The notes beneath the pieces are model-generated. The model saw nothing but the letters and a program-made list of their open reading frames with translations. It did not search any database and was not told where the DNA came from. A program made the translations under genes and the position numbers. DNA of 64,000 nucleotides from Chloroflexota bacterium (lineage in GTDB: Bacteria > Chloroflexota > Chloroflexia > Chloroflexales > Roseiflexaceae): contig JACAEQ010000057.1 of NCBI GenBank assembly GCA_013388755.1, forward strand, positions 1-64,000. The letters run 5' to 3'. Of this stretch, positions 45,422-53,763 are shown in pieces (the stretch's first letter is position 1; each line of letters opens with the position of its first letter).

Positions 45422-47128
45422 ATGCCAGCACGAAAATGGTGGCAGTCCAGCGTGTTCTATCAGATCTACCCGCGCAGCTTTGCTGACGGCAATGGTGATG
45501 GGATCGGCGACTTTGGCGGCATGATTGACAGGCTTGACTACCTGCGAGATCTGGGGATCGGCGCGATCTGGCTCTCACCGCATTTCCCCTCGCCGAATGT
45601 TGACTGTGGCTACGATATCTCCGACTATACCGGTGTGGCGCCCGAGTATGGCACGCTCGACGACTTCCGCCGCTTTCTCGATGGCGCACACGCACGCGGA
45701 ATGCGAGTCGTACTCGATCTGGTGCTCAACCATACGTCCGATGAGCATCCCTGGTTCAGAGAATCGCGGTCGAGCCGCGACAATCCCAGGCACGACTGGT
45801 ACGTCTGGCACGATCCGGCACCTGGCGGCGGTCCGCCGAACAACTGGTATTCGGCGTTCGGCGGCCCGGCCTGGACATATGACAAAACCCGCGGCCAGTA
45901 CTACTACCACTTTTTCTTCAAGGAGCAACCTGATCTCAACTGGCGCAACCCGGACGTCAAAACGGCGATGTGGCAGGCGGTGCGCTTCTGGCTCGACATG
46001 GGGGTTGATGGCTTTCGTCTCGATGCAATCGACACGATCTTTGAGGACCCGGACCTCACGCCGCAGCAATCAAAGCTGTCGCAGGTAGAGATGTTGCGCG
46101 TCTGGCGCGAAAATCGCCCGCCTGAAGCAACAAAAGAGATCTGGGAGCAATTTGCGCTCATGTTCCGCCAGCAGCTTCAGCAACCCGGGCTGCACGACTT
46201 GATGAAGGAACTGCGCGCATTGCTGGATGAGTATCCCGGTGACCGCGTCCTGATAGGCGAAGGCGACGACATTGCCTATTACGGCAGCGGTGATGATGAG
46301 CTGCACCTGGTGTTCAACTTCCCACTCATGCGCACCAACCGGCTGACGCCGGCCTGGATACGCGCAAACCAGGCCGAACGGCTCACCGCCCTGCCGCCGG
46401 GTGCATGGCCCTGCAACACTCTTGGTAATCACGACGTTGGCCGCATATGGACGGCGTTTGGCGATGGCGTCAATGATGCAGCGCTGGCGCGGTTGCACCT
46501 GGCGTTACTCCTGACGCTGAAGGGCACGCCAGTACTCTACAATGGCGAGGAGATCGGGATGACCGATCTGCTGTTGGAGCGTTTCGAGCAACTGCGCGAT
46601 AACCAGGCGGTCAACCTGTACCATGTGGCATGTGACGATGGCGTTGCACCTGATGAGGCGCTGGCAATGGCGGCCAGGATCAGCCGCGATCGCAACCGGA
46701 CGCCGCTGCACTGGTCGAATGCAGCGAACGCCGGGTTCTGTCCCGCTGGCGTGATACCCTGGTTACCGGTGAACCCGAATTATGCTCAGGGGGTCAATGT
46801 TGCCGCGCAGGAAGGCGACCCGGATTCACTCCTGAACTACTATCGTCGCCTGATTGCCGTGCGCCAGGCAACCGCAGCGCTGCTGGCCGGCGATTTCACG
46901 CCGTTACCGCCCGAGGATGATCGCTACCTGGCGTTCATCCGCGCAGCGCCGGAACAGCGTTGCCTGGTAGCGCTGAACTTCTCGAATACGCCGGTCTCAG
47001 TGACGTGTGAAACCGGTGCTGGCCAGCTGCGCACCATCTTCTCGAGCCACACACGGCCGGCCAGGGAAGAATCACCGGTGCACCTGGCGCTGGCGCCCTT
47101 CGAGGCGTATATTGGAGAACTGGCCTGA
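45422..47128 (+). CDS. Alpha-glucosidase, GH13
   Basis: This 568-aa cytoplasmic enzyme starts at ATG 45422 with AAAGGA upstream. Order of GH13 regions: YQIYPRSFADGNGDGIGD, DLVLNHTSDEHPWF, GVDGFRLDAID (nucleophile Asp), LIGEGDD (acid/base Glu) and NHDVGR. The enzyme group acts on alpha-1,4 or alpha-1,6 glucosides such as maltose or isomaltose. The sequence EQFALMFRQQL-type helix and a C-terminal beta domain complete it. Length is normal. An R3 repeat fills the gap to the convergent gene. Confidence 0.92.
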   Translation: MPARKWWQSSVFYQIYPRSFADGNGDGIGDFGGMIDRLDYLRDLGIGAIWLSPHFPSPNVDCGYDISDYTGVAPEYGTLDDFRRFLDGAHARGMRVVLDLVLNHTSDEHPWFRESRSSRDNPRHDWYVWHDPAPGGGPPNNWYSAFGGPAWTYDKTRGQYYYHFFFKEQPDLNWRNPDVKTAMWQAVRFWLDMGVDGFRLDAIDTIFEDPDLTPQQSKLSQVEMLRVWRENRPPEATKEIWEQFALMFRQQLQQPGLHDLMKELRALLDEYPGDRVLIGEGDDIAYYGSGDDELHLVFNFPLMRTNRLTPAWIRANQAERLTALPPGAWPCNTLGNHDVGRIWTAFGDGVNDAALARLHLALLLTLKGTPVLYNGEEIGMTDLLLERFEQLRDNQAVNLYHVACDDGVAPDEALAMAARISRDRNRTPLHWSNAANAGFCPAGVIPWLPVNPNYAQGVNVAAQEGDPDSLLNYYRRLIAVRQATAALLAGDFTPLPPEDDRYLAFIRAAPEQRCLVALNFSNTPVSVTCETGAGQLRTIFSSHTRPAREESPVHLALAPFEAYIGELA

Positions 47129-47131
47129 CCC

Positions 47132-47254
47132 CGATACCTTGCAAATAAGGCGCGATACACCACCAACTCCCCCCGCTGGGGGAGAAGCCGGTCTCCCGCC
47201 CCCGGCGGGGGCGGGCTGGGGTGGGGGCGAAGAGCGTATCTGAAAGGTATTGGG
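47132..47254. repeat. R3 interspersed palindromic repeat, complete copy
   Basis: The terminal inverted repeats are CGATACCTTGCAAATAAGGC and GCGTATCTGAAAGGTATTGG. The interior G/C hairpin has GCCCCCGGCGGGGGCGGG. It exactly fills the 127-bp gap between two convergent stop codons. Confidence 0.8.
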
Positions 47255-47255
47255 C

Positions 47256-49268
47256 CTAACCCTGCGACAACGCGGCAAGCGCCTGGGACGCCTCGCGCTC
47301 CAGGCGCTCAATGTCGTGATGGATGCTCTGCTCGTCGGCGGTGAGCTGGTTCAGGCGATCCTCGAGTTCTCCCAGCAATGCCACATAGCGCTCACGCAAC
47401 ACCTGCTCGTTCCCTTCACGCCCCAGTGGCCCGAGATTGCCCTGGGTTTGCTGCTGGCGAGCGTAGATTTTCTGTCGCTCCTGTTCAATCCGCTGTAGCT
47501 CCTTCTGCCGCTGCGCAGCCTGATCATAGAGTGCCAGCACATGGTCGAGTGCACGGTATGTCGCTTCGTCAAGATACTTGCCGCGCAAGAATGAACTGAG
47601 CCGCCGTTTGTCGAGCGTGCGCACCTGCTCACTACGCATTGTCTTCCGTCGCTGGCTGACATTAAACGTCGTCTCGACTCCCGGCGGGCAGTGCACGGCC
47701 CAGCGCGCTGCACCCTGCGCCTGTTCAGCGGGCGCTGGCGTGTCAACCAGGTCATAGCTGGCGAGCAGGTCCTGTTCGATCACAATGTCGGTCGCGTCTG
47801 GCAGCGAACTTACGAGGCGGTACAACGTGCGCTGCACGTCCCATTCTTCAATCAGGAGATATTCATCGCGGATGCCAAGCCCGGCCATCTCGCGGTCGGC
47901 GCGACGTTCTTCACGAACCGTGACGCCGAGCTCGACGGCGTAGGCGACGATGATTTCTGCGCCGGCGCGGGTGAATGGCAACACTGCCTCGCCGGCATAA
48001 TCGCCATGTTCAAGCACCGTCACCGGGCCACGCTCGAGCGTCAGGCCGGTTTCATTGCGCATGCGCAGGCTGGCAACCGGGTGCCGCGGCAATTTGCGCC
48101 CGTTGTAGAGCAATTCCCTGCGGCCATCAAGCCGGCGGCTGACGATCGGCGCCATGGCCGACTGGCCGCGCGCGACGCTGACTGGATGCGCCACGCGGTA
48201 CTGGAACAACGCACCACGTTCCTCACCAGTACTGGCAGCCTGTGTGGAACGTTCCATGGCGGCCATCGCGACCTGCGGGCGTTCCGCGCGGGCCACCCCA
48301 TCCACATCAGCCATTTCTTCCCGTATGCGCATGGCCTTTGGTGCCGCCATACCGGCAGGCGCTGGCGCGGCGGCGAACGCCGCAAACTCGACGGGAGTGG
48401 CCACGGTGCGTTCTTCATCTTCCACAAATGGCCGATCCGGTGTGTGTGGCTCATAGAGCCGGTAACGGAACGATACCGGCATGCCTGCCACGAGCGTCAA
48501 CTCAACATGCTCCAGATCTTCGTCAAGCTGGTTATCAAACATGCCCCAGCCCTGAATAAGCACCGTCACCTGCGCTCCCAGACCACTGCCGCCGCCATTG
48601 GACGATCCCGGCGCACCGGTTGTTGGCTCCGCCAGCAAGCGATAGCTGACACGCCAGGCAGGCGCCGGCGCAATATAGCTGACAAGTAGATCGTGCTCGC
48701 CTTCTGAGAGGCGAAGCGTAGCGATACGCCGGTCCTCTTCGCTCTGCGATGCGCGCAGGAAATATCCCAGATCCCCGGCGGCACGATCGTCAAGGATATC
48801 CAGGCGCATGATCTTGCCGATCGGTGCGGCGCGCACTTCGCGTTGCTCGGTCATATACAGCGATACCATCGGCGCGCGCAGTGGCTGTGCGTCATCAAGA
48901 TCAACACCGATGACCAGTCCTTCCATCACCTCGCCGCTCGTCTCAGCCGGCGTACGACGATCCGGCTGCACCGCCAGACGTACCCGCCTGCCACGCAGGT
49001 CTCGCAGCAGGTCCAGCAGGCTGCGATTGTCGGACAGATGGATCGAACCACGCGCAATCTGCGCTGCGCGGTCTTCCGGCGTTTCAAAATCGACCCCCAG
49101 CACCTGGCCCGTGCCAAGATCGAGCACGACCAGGCTCTTGAGCACATCATCCATCGCCTCTCGCGGAAAGGTCAACCGCAGTTCGGCACCATTGACCGCG
49201 CCACGCCGCTCGAAGTACCCGACACCATGCTTGTACACCATCATGCGACGGATAGGGAGTTCGGGCAT
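47256..49268 (-). CDS. DUF4139-family protein
   Basis: This 670-aa protein has an N-terminal MPELPIRRMMVYKHGVGYFE-type start, a beta-sandwich region with LLVSYIAPAPAWRVSYRLL, the DUF4139 core (GDYAGEAVLPFTRAGAEI and EEWDVQRTLYRLV), and a C-terminal helical coiled-coil region (LYDQAAQRQKELQRIEQ to about the end). No signal peptide is obvious, so cytoplasmic. Family function is not established. It is next to, and 11 bp from, the start side of the beta-lactamase-like gene. Confidence 0.75.
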   Translation of the reverse strand: MPELPIRRMMVYKHGVGYFERRGAVNGAELRLTFPREAMDDVLKSLVVLDLGTGQVLGVDFETPEDRAAQIARGSIHLSDNRSLLDLLRDLRGRRVRLAVQPDRRTPAETSGEVMEGLVIGVDLDDAQPLRAPMVSLYMTEQREVRAAPIGKIMRLDILDDRAAGDLGYFLRASQSEEDRRIATLRLSEGEHDLLVSYIAPAPAWRVSYRLLAEPTTGAPGSSNGGGSGLGAQVTVLIQGWGMFDNQLDEDLEHVELTLVAGMPVSFRYRLYEPHTPDRPFVEDEERTVATPVEFAAFAAAPAPAGMAAPKAMRIREEMADVDGVARAERPQVAMAAMERSTQAASTGEERGALFQYRVAHPVSVARGQSAMAPIVSRRLDGRRELLYNGRKLPRHPVASLRMRNETGLTLERGPVTVLEHGDYAGEAVLPFTRAGAEIIVAYAVELGVTVREERRADREMAGLGIRDEYLLIEEWDVQRTLYRLVSSLPDATDIVIEQDLLASYDLVDTPAPAEQAQGAARWAVHCPPGVETTFNVSQRRKTMRSEQVRTLDKRRLSSFLRGKYLDEATYRALDHVLALYDQAAQRQKELQRIEQERQKIYARQQQTQGNLGPLGREGNEQVLRERYVALLGELEDRLNQLTADEQSIHHDIERLEREASQALAALSQG

Positions 49269-49279
49269 AGGAATCCTCG

Positions 49280-50821
49280 TTATGATGCGATAAGCGGATT
49301 ATAGTAGGTATAAACCAGCCGCGAGAACGCGGCAATCGTTGACATCATGATCCGGTCGGGCACAGGCGCATCGTCGCTCGCCAGCGGTCGGTAGACGTAG
49401 ATTGCGAGTACATAGTCGCCGCCGGGTGAGCGGACGATACCGGCATCCGCCTGCATGTCGGGGATCCAGCCGCTCTTGTGTTCAACCCGCACACCCTCTG
49501 GCACGCCGGCCACCATCCGCTTCCGATCACCATTCGTCTCGAGCCGATCGAGCATCTCGATACATCGTTCAGACGTCAATGTGTCGCCAAATGTTTCCAG
49601 CAGCACTCCCTGGCCGCGGGCACAGCGATCGATTTCGATATAGAGTTGCGCCATCTCGCCCGGTGTGGTGCGAAGGTAGCGGCCGGCGTCGGTATACGGC
49701 GGAACACCGCCGCGTGTGGGACCGGCTTTGATCTTCAGTTTCATCAGCTTGATATAATCTTGCGCCTCAAACGGGACGTACTGGAACGTTTCCTTCAAGC
49801 CAAGCTCGGCAAGCATGGCGCTCATCTGTTCGGCGCCGATGATCGCATCCTCGGTGCCGGTACCACCGACCGATGCGGCAAGAAGTGCATTTGCGGCCAG
49901 ATTATCGCTTTCAATAATCATCTTGCGCAGCGCCAGTTCCTGCTTCTCGCTAAACTCCGGCACATTGATGTAGGCATTGAGCATGATCGCCAGTTTGATG
50001 GTACTGGCGGCAGCGAATGCCGTCCCTGAATGGACGTCGGCGACAACCTCATCGCTTTCCAGATCGTAGACATACACCCCGATGACGCCACGCCACGAGT
50101 CGACCATTTCTTCGAGCTGCTCCTGGAGTTGCGCGGGTTCCGGCCGGCCAGCAGGACCGCGCAGCGGCGTCAACGCCAGCGTGACGCTCCGTGGTGCGCC
50201 AACGGACCGCAAACGGTTGTCAATCTGGCGCATCGCGTCGTCAAGGTCAAGGCCAAGGCCGCCCTCGATGGCAAAGCTGCGCGAGAGCGTTTCCGTGCTG
50301 GTAATGATGGAGAATCGCGGCGCCTGGGCAACCCTGGCATCAAATGTGGCAAGCACGGCGCGGAGTTTCTCCTGATCATACGTAACCTGGAGCGGTAATC
50401 GTTCGCCTATCCCCGCGGTGCGCGCGGCATCGAGCATACTGTCCAGCTCAATGCGGAACCCGATTTCCTCCGGGCGGAGCAACAGTTCCTGCTTGCCGGC
50501 GCGTACATCGAGCGGTCGCAGGAGGGGCGAGAATTGCTGTTCCAGGATGCTTCGCGCCTCTGTCACCGTCAGGCCACCTACCTCGACTCCCGCCACATAC
50601 ACCCCTTCAGCAAGCCGGGGTTCAGGCGTGGCCGTTGGTAACGGCGTCACGGTGGGCGCTGGCGTTGGAACGGGCGTTGCGGTATTGACGGCCGGCGCGC
50701 GGGTGGGAGCGACCATCTGCACGCCGCCTGTAGAAGCCGGTGCACATGCCGCGAGCGACAACACAAAGAATAGAGAGACGCGCGCGATCCGAGCGTGTGA
50801 TATTCGAAAACGATTCATCAT
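49280..50821 (-). CDS. Beta-lactamase-like serine hydrolase lipoprotein with PG-binding-4-like domain
   Basis: The protein is 513 aa from ATG 50821, with AAGG upstream. The signal peptide ends LSLAAC, lipid Cys at about residue 26, followed by a Thr/Pro linker. About residues 65-230 resemble the VanW-associated PG_binding_4 domain (VYVAGVEVGGLTVTEARSIL). The C-terminal class A beta-lactamase fold has ASTIKLAIML (S273, K276), IIESDNLAAN (SDN-like loop) and EHKSGW (KTG-like box). The class A Glu of the omega loop is not obvious. It may be a wall DD-peptidase or esterase rather than a resistance enzyme. Confidence 0.8.
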   Translation of the reverse strand: MMNRFRISHARIARVSLFFVLSLAACAPASTGGVQMVAPTRAPAVNTATPVPTPAPTVTPLPTATPEPRLAEGVYVAGVEVGGLTVTEARSILEQQFSPLLRPLDVRAGKQELLLRPEEIGFRIELDSMLDAARTAGIGERLPLQVTYDQEKLRAVLATFDARVAQAPRFSIITSTETLSRSFAIEGGLGLDLDDAMRQIDNRLRSVGAPRSVTLALTPLRGPAGRPEPAQLQEQLEEMVDSWRGVIGVYVYDLESDEVVADVHSGTAFAAASTIKLAIMLNAYINVPEFSEKQELALRKMIIESDNLAANALLAASVGGTGTEDAIIGAEQMSAMLAELGLKETFQYVPFEAQDYIKLMKLKIKAGPTRGGVPPYTDAGRYLRTTPGEMAQLYIEIDRCARGQGVLLETFGDTLTSERCIEMLDRLETNGDRKRMVAGVPEGVRVEHKSGWIPDMQADAGIVRSPGGDYVLAIYVYRPLASDDAPVPDRIMMSTIAAFSRLVYTYYNPLIAS

Positions 50822-51000
50822 CCTTCGACCTTGATGGAACACGGCATAGTATATGAACACGTGTCGCGTATTGCGGGCGATGCCACCCGTCGCGGGCCTC
50901 AGTATACGCCAGGTGAAGGGGTTCAACAAATCCAGGGGTGGGATTCATATTTGTGCGGCGCATGCCATCATCCGTGCAAGGTGGTTCCCACCGGCAGCGG

Positions 51001-51009
51001 TGGTATACT
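51001..51009 (+). promoter_or_regulatory. Extended -10 almost touching the GalT/HIT-like start codon
   Basis: TGGTATACT is an extended -10. Transcription would begin about 7 nt later, near 51016, only about 3 nt before ATG 51019. The mRNA would be nearly leaderless. No ribosome-binding site precedes this ATG. Confidence 0.4.
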
Positions 51010-51018
51010 ATCGCCGCC

Positions 51019-52122
51019 ATGATCACAATGCTTCCCGAGCGTATCGCCGCGCTTTCAGCTGCCACCCATGCGCTATGCGACCGACTCTTCTTCGTCCAGC
51101 GCGTTGAAGGCGACACCGTGATCCCTGAGCCAATGGCGCCATGGGTCGCCCGGAACTTTGGCGGGGTTGAGCGTGTTCGCCGGCAGACCATTGTACGAGT
51201 GGTCAACCGTTTCACGCTTGAAGGCGCGTTGTTCAACCCGTTACGAGCGTTACGCCCGGCTGGCGTGGCGGTGACGGACGCTGACCTGGATTCCTGGATC
51301 GCCGGTGAGCTTGAGGCGGTCGATCTTTTTGCCAGGCCGCTCCATGATACGACTGCTGATCTGTTCGGTCGCATACAGGGTCGCTTCTGCGTCAGCGCAT
51401 CAAACGTTGCCAAGTACGATCGCTGGCACGGGCTGGTTATTTTTGATGAGCCGCACCCGCTCCGCTTCGATCGCGAGCGGCTCGCCGATTATCTCGACGT
51501 TGCGCTGCGCTGGATCGCTGCCGCGCATAGCCAGGACGCACACGCGATCTACCCGATGATTACATGGAACTGCCTGCCGAGGAGCGGCGCGACCATTGCC
51601 CACGGCCATCTGCAAATGTCGCTGGCGCGCGATATGCACTATTCGCGGATCGAAACCTGGCGCCGTGCTGCATTGCACTATGGTGGCGCGGAGCGCTACT
51701 TCAGCGATCTTGCGACGGTTCATGATGAACTCGACCTTTCGTTGCCCGGCGCACATGATGCTCAGATCTTCGTACACCTGACGCCGCTTCGTAATCGTGA
51801 AACCGTCGTACTGTCGCCGGTCGTGCCGGGTGATGCCCGGCTTGCTGAACGGCTGGCAGCACTGCTCTACCCGATCCTGCGCGCGCTGATAGACGATCAG
51901 GGTGTGCGTTCATTCAATATGGGGATTGCCCTGCCGCCGATCGCGGCGCCGGTGGAGCACTGGCGGGGCATGCCGGTGATGACGCGAATCGCCGACCGCG
52001 GGCCGGCGCTGAGTGTGCGTAATGACTGGGGCGCCATGGAGCTGTATGCAACCGGATGCATTACGACCGACCCTTTTCAGATCGCGGCATCGTTGCGCCA
52101 GCAGATGGCTGGATATCAATGA
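51019..52122 (+). CDS. GalT/HIT-like nucleotidyltransferase-fold protein
   Basis: The protein is 367 aa from ATG 51019 (a second ATG at 51028). The histidine-triad-like motif AHGHLQ gives H195, H197 and Q199, in keeping with the H-x-H-x-Q of galactose-1-phosphate uridylyltransferase relatives. Around it are WNCLPRSGATI and the C-terminal FNMGIALPPI. Length suits GalT. The normal zinc ligands of GalT are not evident. A nucleotide-sugar or Ap4A-type reaction is possible, substrate unknown. Confidence 0.6.
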   Translation: MITMLPERIAALSAATHALCDRLFFVQRVEGDTVIPEPMAPWVARNFGGVERVRRQTIVRVVNRFTLEGALFNPLRALRPAGVAVTDADLDSWIAGELEAVDLFARPLHDTTADLFGRIQGRFCVSASNVAKYDRWHGLVIFDEPHPLRFDRERLADYLDVALRWIAAAHSQDAHAIYPMITWNCLPRSGATIAHGHLQMSLARDMHYSRIETWRRAALHYGGAERYFSDLATVHDELDLSLPGAHDAQIFVHLTPLRNRETVVLSPVVPGDARLAERLAALLYPILRALIDDQGVRSFNMGIALPPIAAPVEHWRGMPVMTRIADRGPALSVRNDWGAMELYATGCITTDPFQIAASLRQQMAGYQ

Positions 52123-52216
52123 TACGAGTTCCCCTGGCAGTGGGGGCTCCAGGAAGGTGATTGGGCGGCGTGGTAAGCGGAAGAGCAACGGCGATTCTTT
52201 CACGTCCGCGATCGAT

Positions 52217-52243
52217 GGAGCGATGCAACGCGTGCATCGCTCC
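52217..52243. terminator. Perfect 11-bp hairpin, bidirectional terminator candidate
   Basis: GGAGCGATGCA-ACGCG-TGCATCGCTCC lies between the convergent GalT/HIT-like and HtrA genes, 95 bp and 34 bp from their stop codons. There is no clear T-run. Confidence 0.5.
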
Positions 52244-52276
52244 GTGCCAGACGACACATATTGTTCAGAACCGGCA

Positions 52277-53479
52277 TCAGTCCGGTCGCGTTCCGAGGGT
52301 GATATCGAGCGAGAGAGGTTTCCCATCGCGCAACACATCGAGCGTGATCGTATCGCCTGGCTGGTACTCCAGCAACAGGCTGCGCAGTGACTGGCTCTGC
52401 CCAAGCTTCGTGCCGCCAACCCCCGTGATAATGTCGCCGGCGCGCAGGCCCGCCTGTGCCGCGGGGCCGCCGGATTCCACGGCCGCAATCAGAGCGCCGG
52501 CAGAAACGGGTAGATTATTGTCAAGCGCCAGCATGGCATCGATCGTGCCGAACCGTACGCCGAGGTATGGATAGACGACCTTACCGTTCGCAATCAACTG
52601 GTCGCTCACGCGTTTCGCCGTCGTGCTAGGCACGGCGAAGCCGAGCCCCTCGGCAGGCGCACTGCCGAGACCACTGCCGCGCACAACGAGTGTATTGATG
52701 CCAACCACTTCGCCACGCAGATTGATCAACGGCCCACCGCTGTTGCCACTGTTAATCGCGGCGTCAGTTTGAATCAGGCCCTCAGGCGCGTCGCCGCCGA
52801 TCGAGCGGTTCAGCGCGCTCACCACGCCAACCGTTACGGTGTTGCGGAAATCGCCAAGCGGGCTACCAATCGCAATCACCGTCTCACCTGGCTGGAGCGC
52901 ATCGGAGTCGCCAAGCGTCGCAACACCCGGTACCTCGCCGCCAACTTTGAGAACGGCCAGATCCATCAGCGGATCGGCGCCAACAAGCGTTGCATCGCGC
53001 CGGGAACCGTCGAAGAGTATCACCGAAAGCGACTGCTGACCCTCGATGACGTGGTTATTGGTAAGAATATATCCATCGGGAGAAATGATCACGCCAGAAC
53101 CGCTGCTCCGCCGTGGCTGACCATTCTGCTGTCCTGGAACCTGAAATGGCAACCCGGACGACTGCGATCCGCTCGCAAGTGTATTCACAACCGTCACGAC
53201 TGCGGGCGAAACGTGCTGTACCGCTACGACAACCGGCATGTCGCTTGTCTGCCGGGTGGTTCCGGTGATCGGCTCTGGCGTGGGCGTCGGTGCCGGGAGT
53301 GGCGCCGGTGCCGATACTGGTACGGCTGCGGGCGCCGATGGCTGCGCCGCCACGCGTTCGAGTTGCTGCTGTGCGATGTACCACGCGACCCCGCCGCCGG
53401 CAAGTGCTCCGCCGACCACACCAACCAGCAGCGTCACGATCATACCGAATATCAAGGCGTATTTTGTGCCGCGCTCCAT
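52277..53479 (-). CDS. HtrA/DegP-type serine protease with one PDZ domain
   Basis: This 400-aa membrane-anchored protease has an N-terminal helix (FGMIVTLLVGVVGGALAGGG), a Pro/Ala linker to about 75, a trypsin-like domain with ILTNNHVIEG (His), DLAVLKV (Asp) and INSGNSGGPL (Ser 247), then a C-terminal PDZ domain (AGLRAGDIITGVGG). It acts on misfolded envelope proteins. GGAGGT precedes the ATG. The chain has one PDZ, as in DegS or bacterial HtrA2-like forms. Confidence 0.93.
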   Translation of the reverse strand: MERGTKYALIFGMIVTLLVGVVGGALAGGGVAWYIAQQQLERVAAQPSAPAAVPVSAPAPLPAPTPTPEPITGTTRQTSDMPVVVAVQHVSPAVVTVVNTLASGSQSSGLPFQVPGQQNGQPRRSSGSGVIISPDGYILTNNHVIEGQQSLSVILFDGSRRDATLVGADPLMDLAVLKVGGEVPGVATLGDSDALQPGETVIAIGSPLGDFRNTVTVGVVSALNRSIGGDAPEGLIQTDAAINSGNSGGPLINLRGEVVGINTLVVRGSGLGSAPAEGLGFAVPSTTAKRVSDQLIANGKVVYPYLGVRFGTIDAMLALDNNLPVSAGALIAAVESGGPAAQAGLRAGDIITGVGGTKLGQSQSLRSLLLEYQPGDTITLDVLRDGKPLSLDITLGTRPD

Positions 53480-53681
53480 GGGCGACCTCCAGTCTATGAT
53501 GAACGGTCATCACGACCATCCGCACATCCGTCCATTGAACGATATGGTCGCTGACCCCCTTCTTGCCACTTCTTATTGTGACTCCCGCAACTAAAGCCGG
53601 CGTGAGATCGTAATGAGAGATCGCTTAATCTTTTACGAGATGCGCGGTGGTACGAACTCTGCTTCGTTATCGTGTCCTCAT

Positions 53682-53710
53682 TTGGCGCGTTTGCACCCGT
53701 GAGGTATAAT
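53682..53710 (+). promoter_or_regulatory. Sigma-70-like promoter of the hybrid kinase gene
   Basis: TTGGCG (53682-53687), 17 nt, TATAAT (53705-53710). The start of transcription near 53717 leaves a leader of about 47 nt. Confidence 0.55.
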
Positions 53711-53763
53711 GGCACAGACACGATGTTCGTCCGGCTATCTCCGCCGCGCTCGATGGTTGGCTA

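Noticed and set aside
49280-50821. Antibiotic-resistance beta-lactamase
   Set aside because: It is fused to a wall-binding-like domain and lacks an evident omega-loop Glu, so a wall function is the more careful reading.
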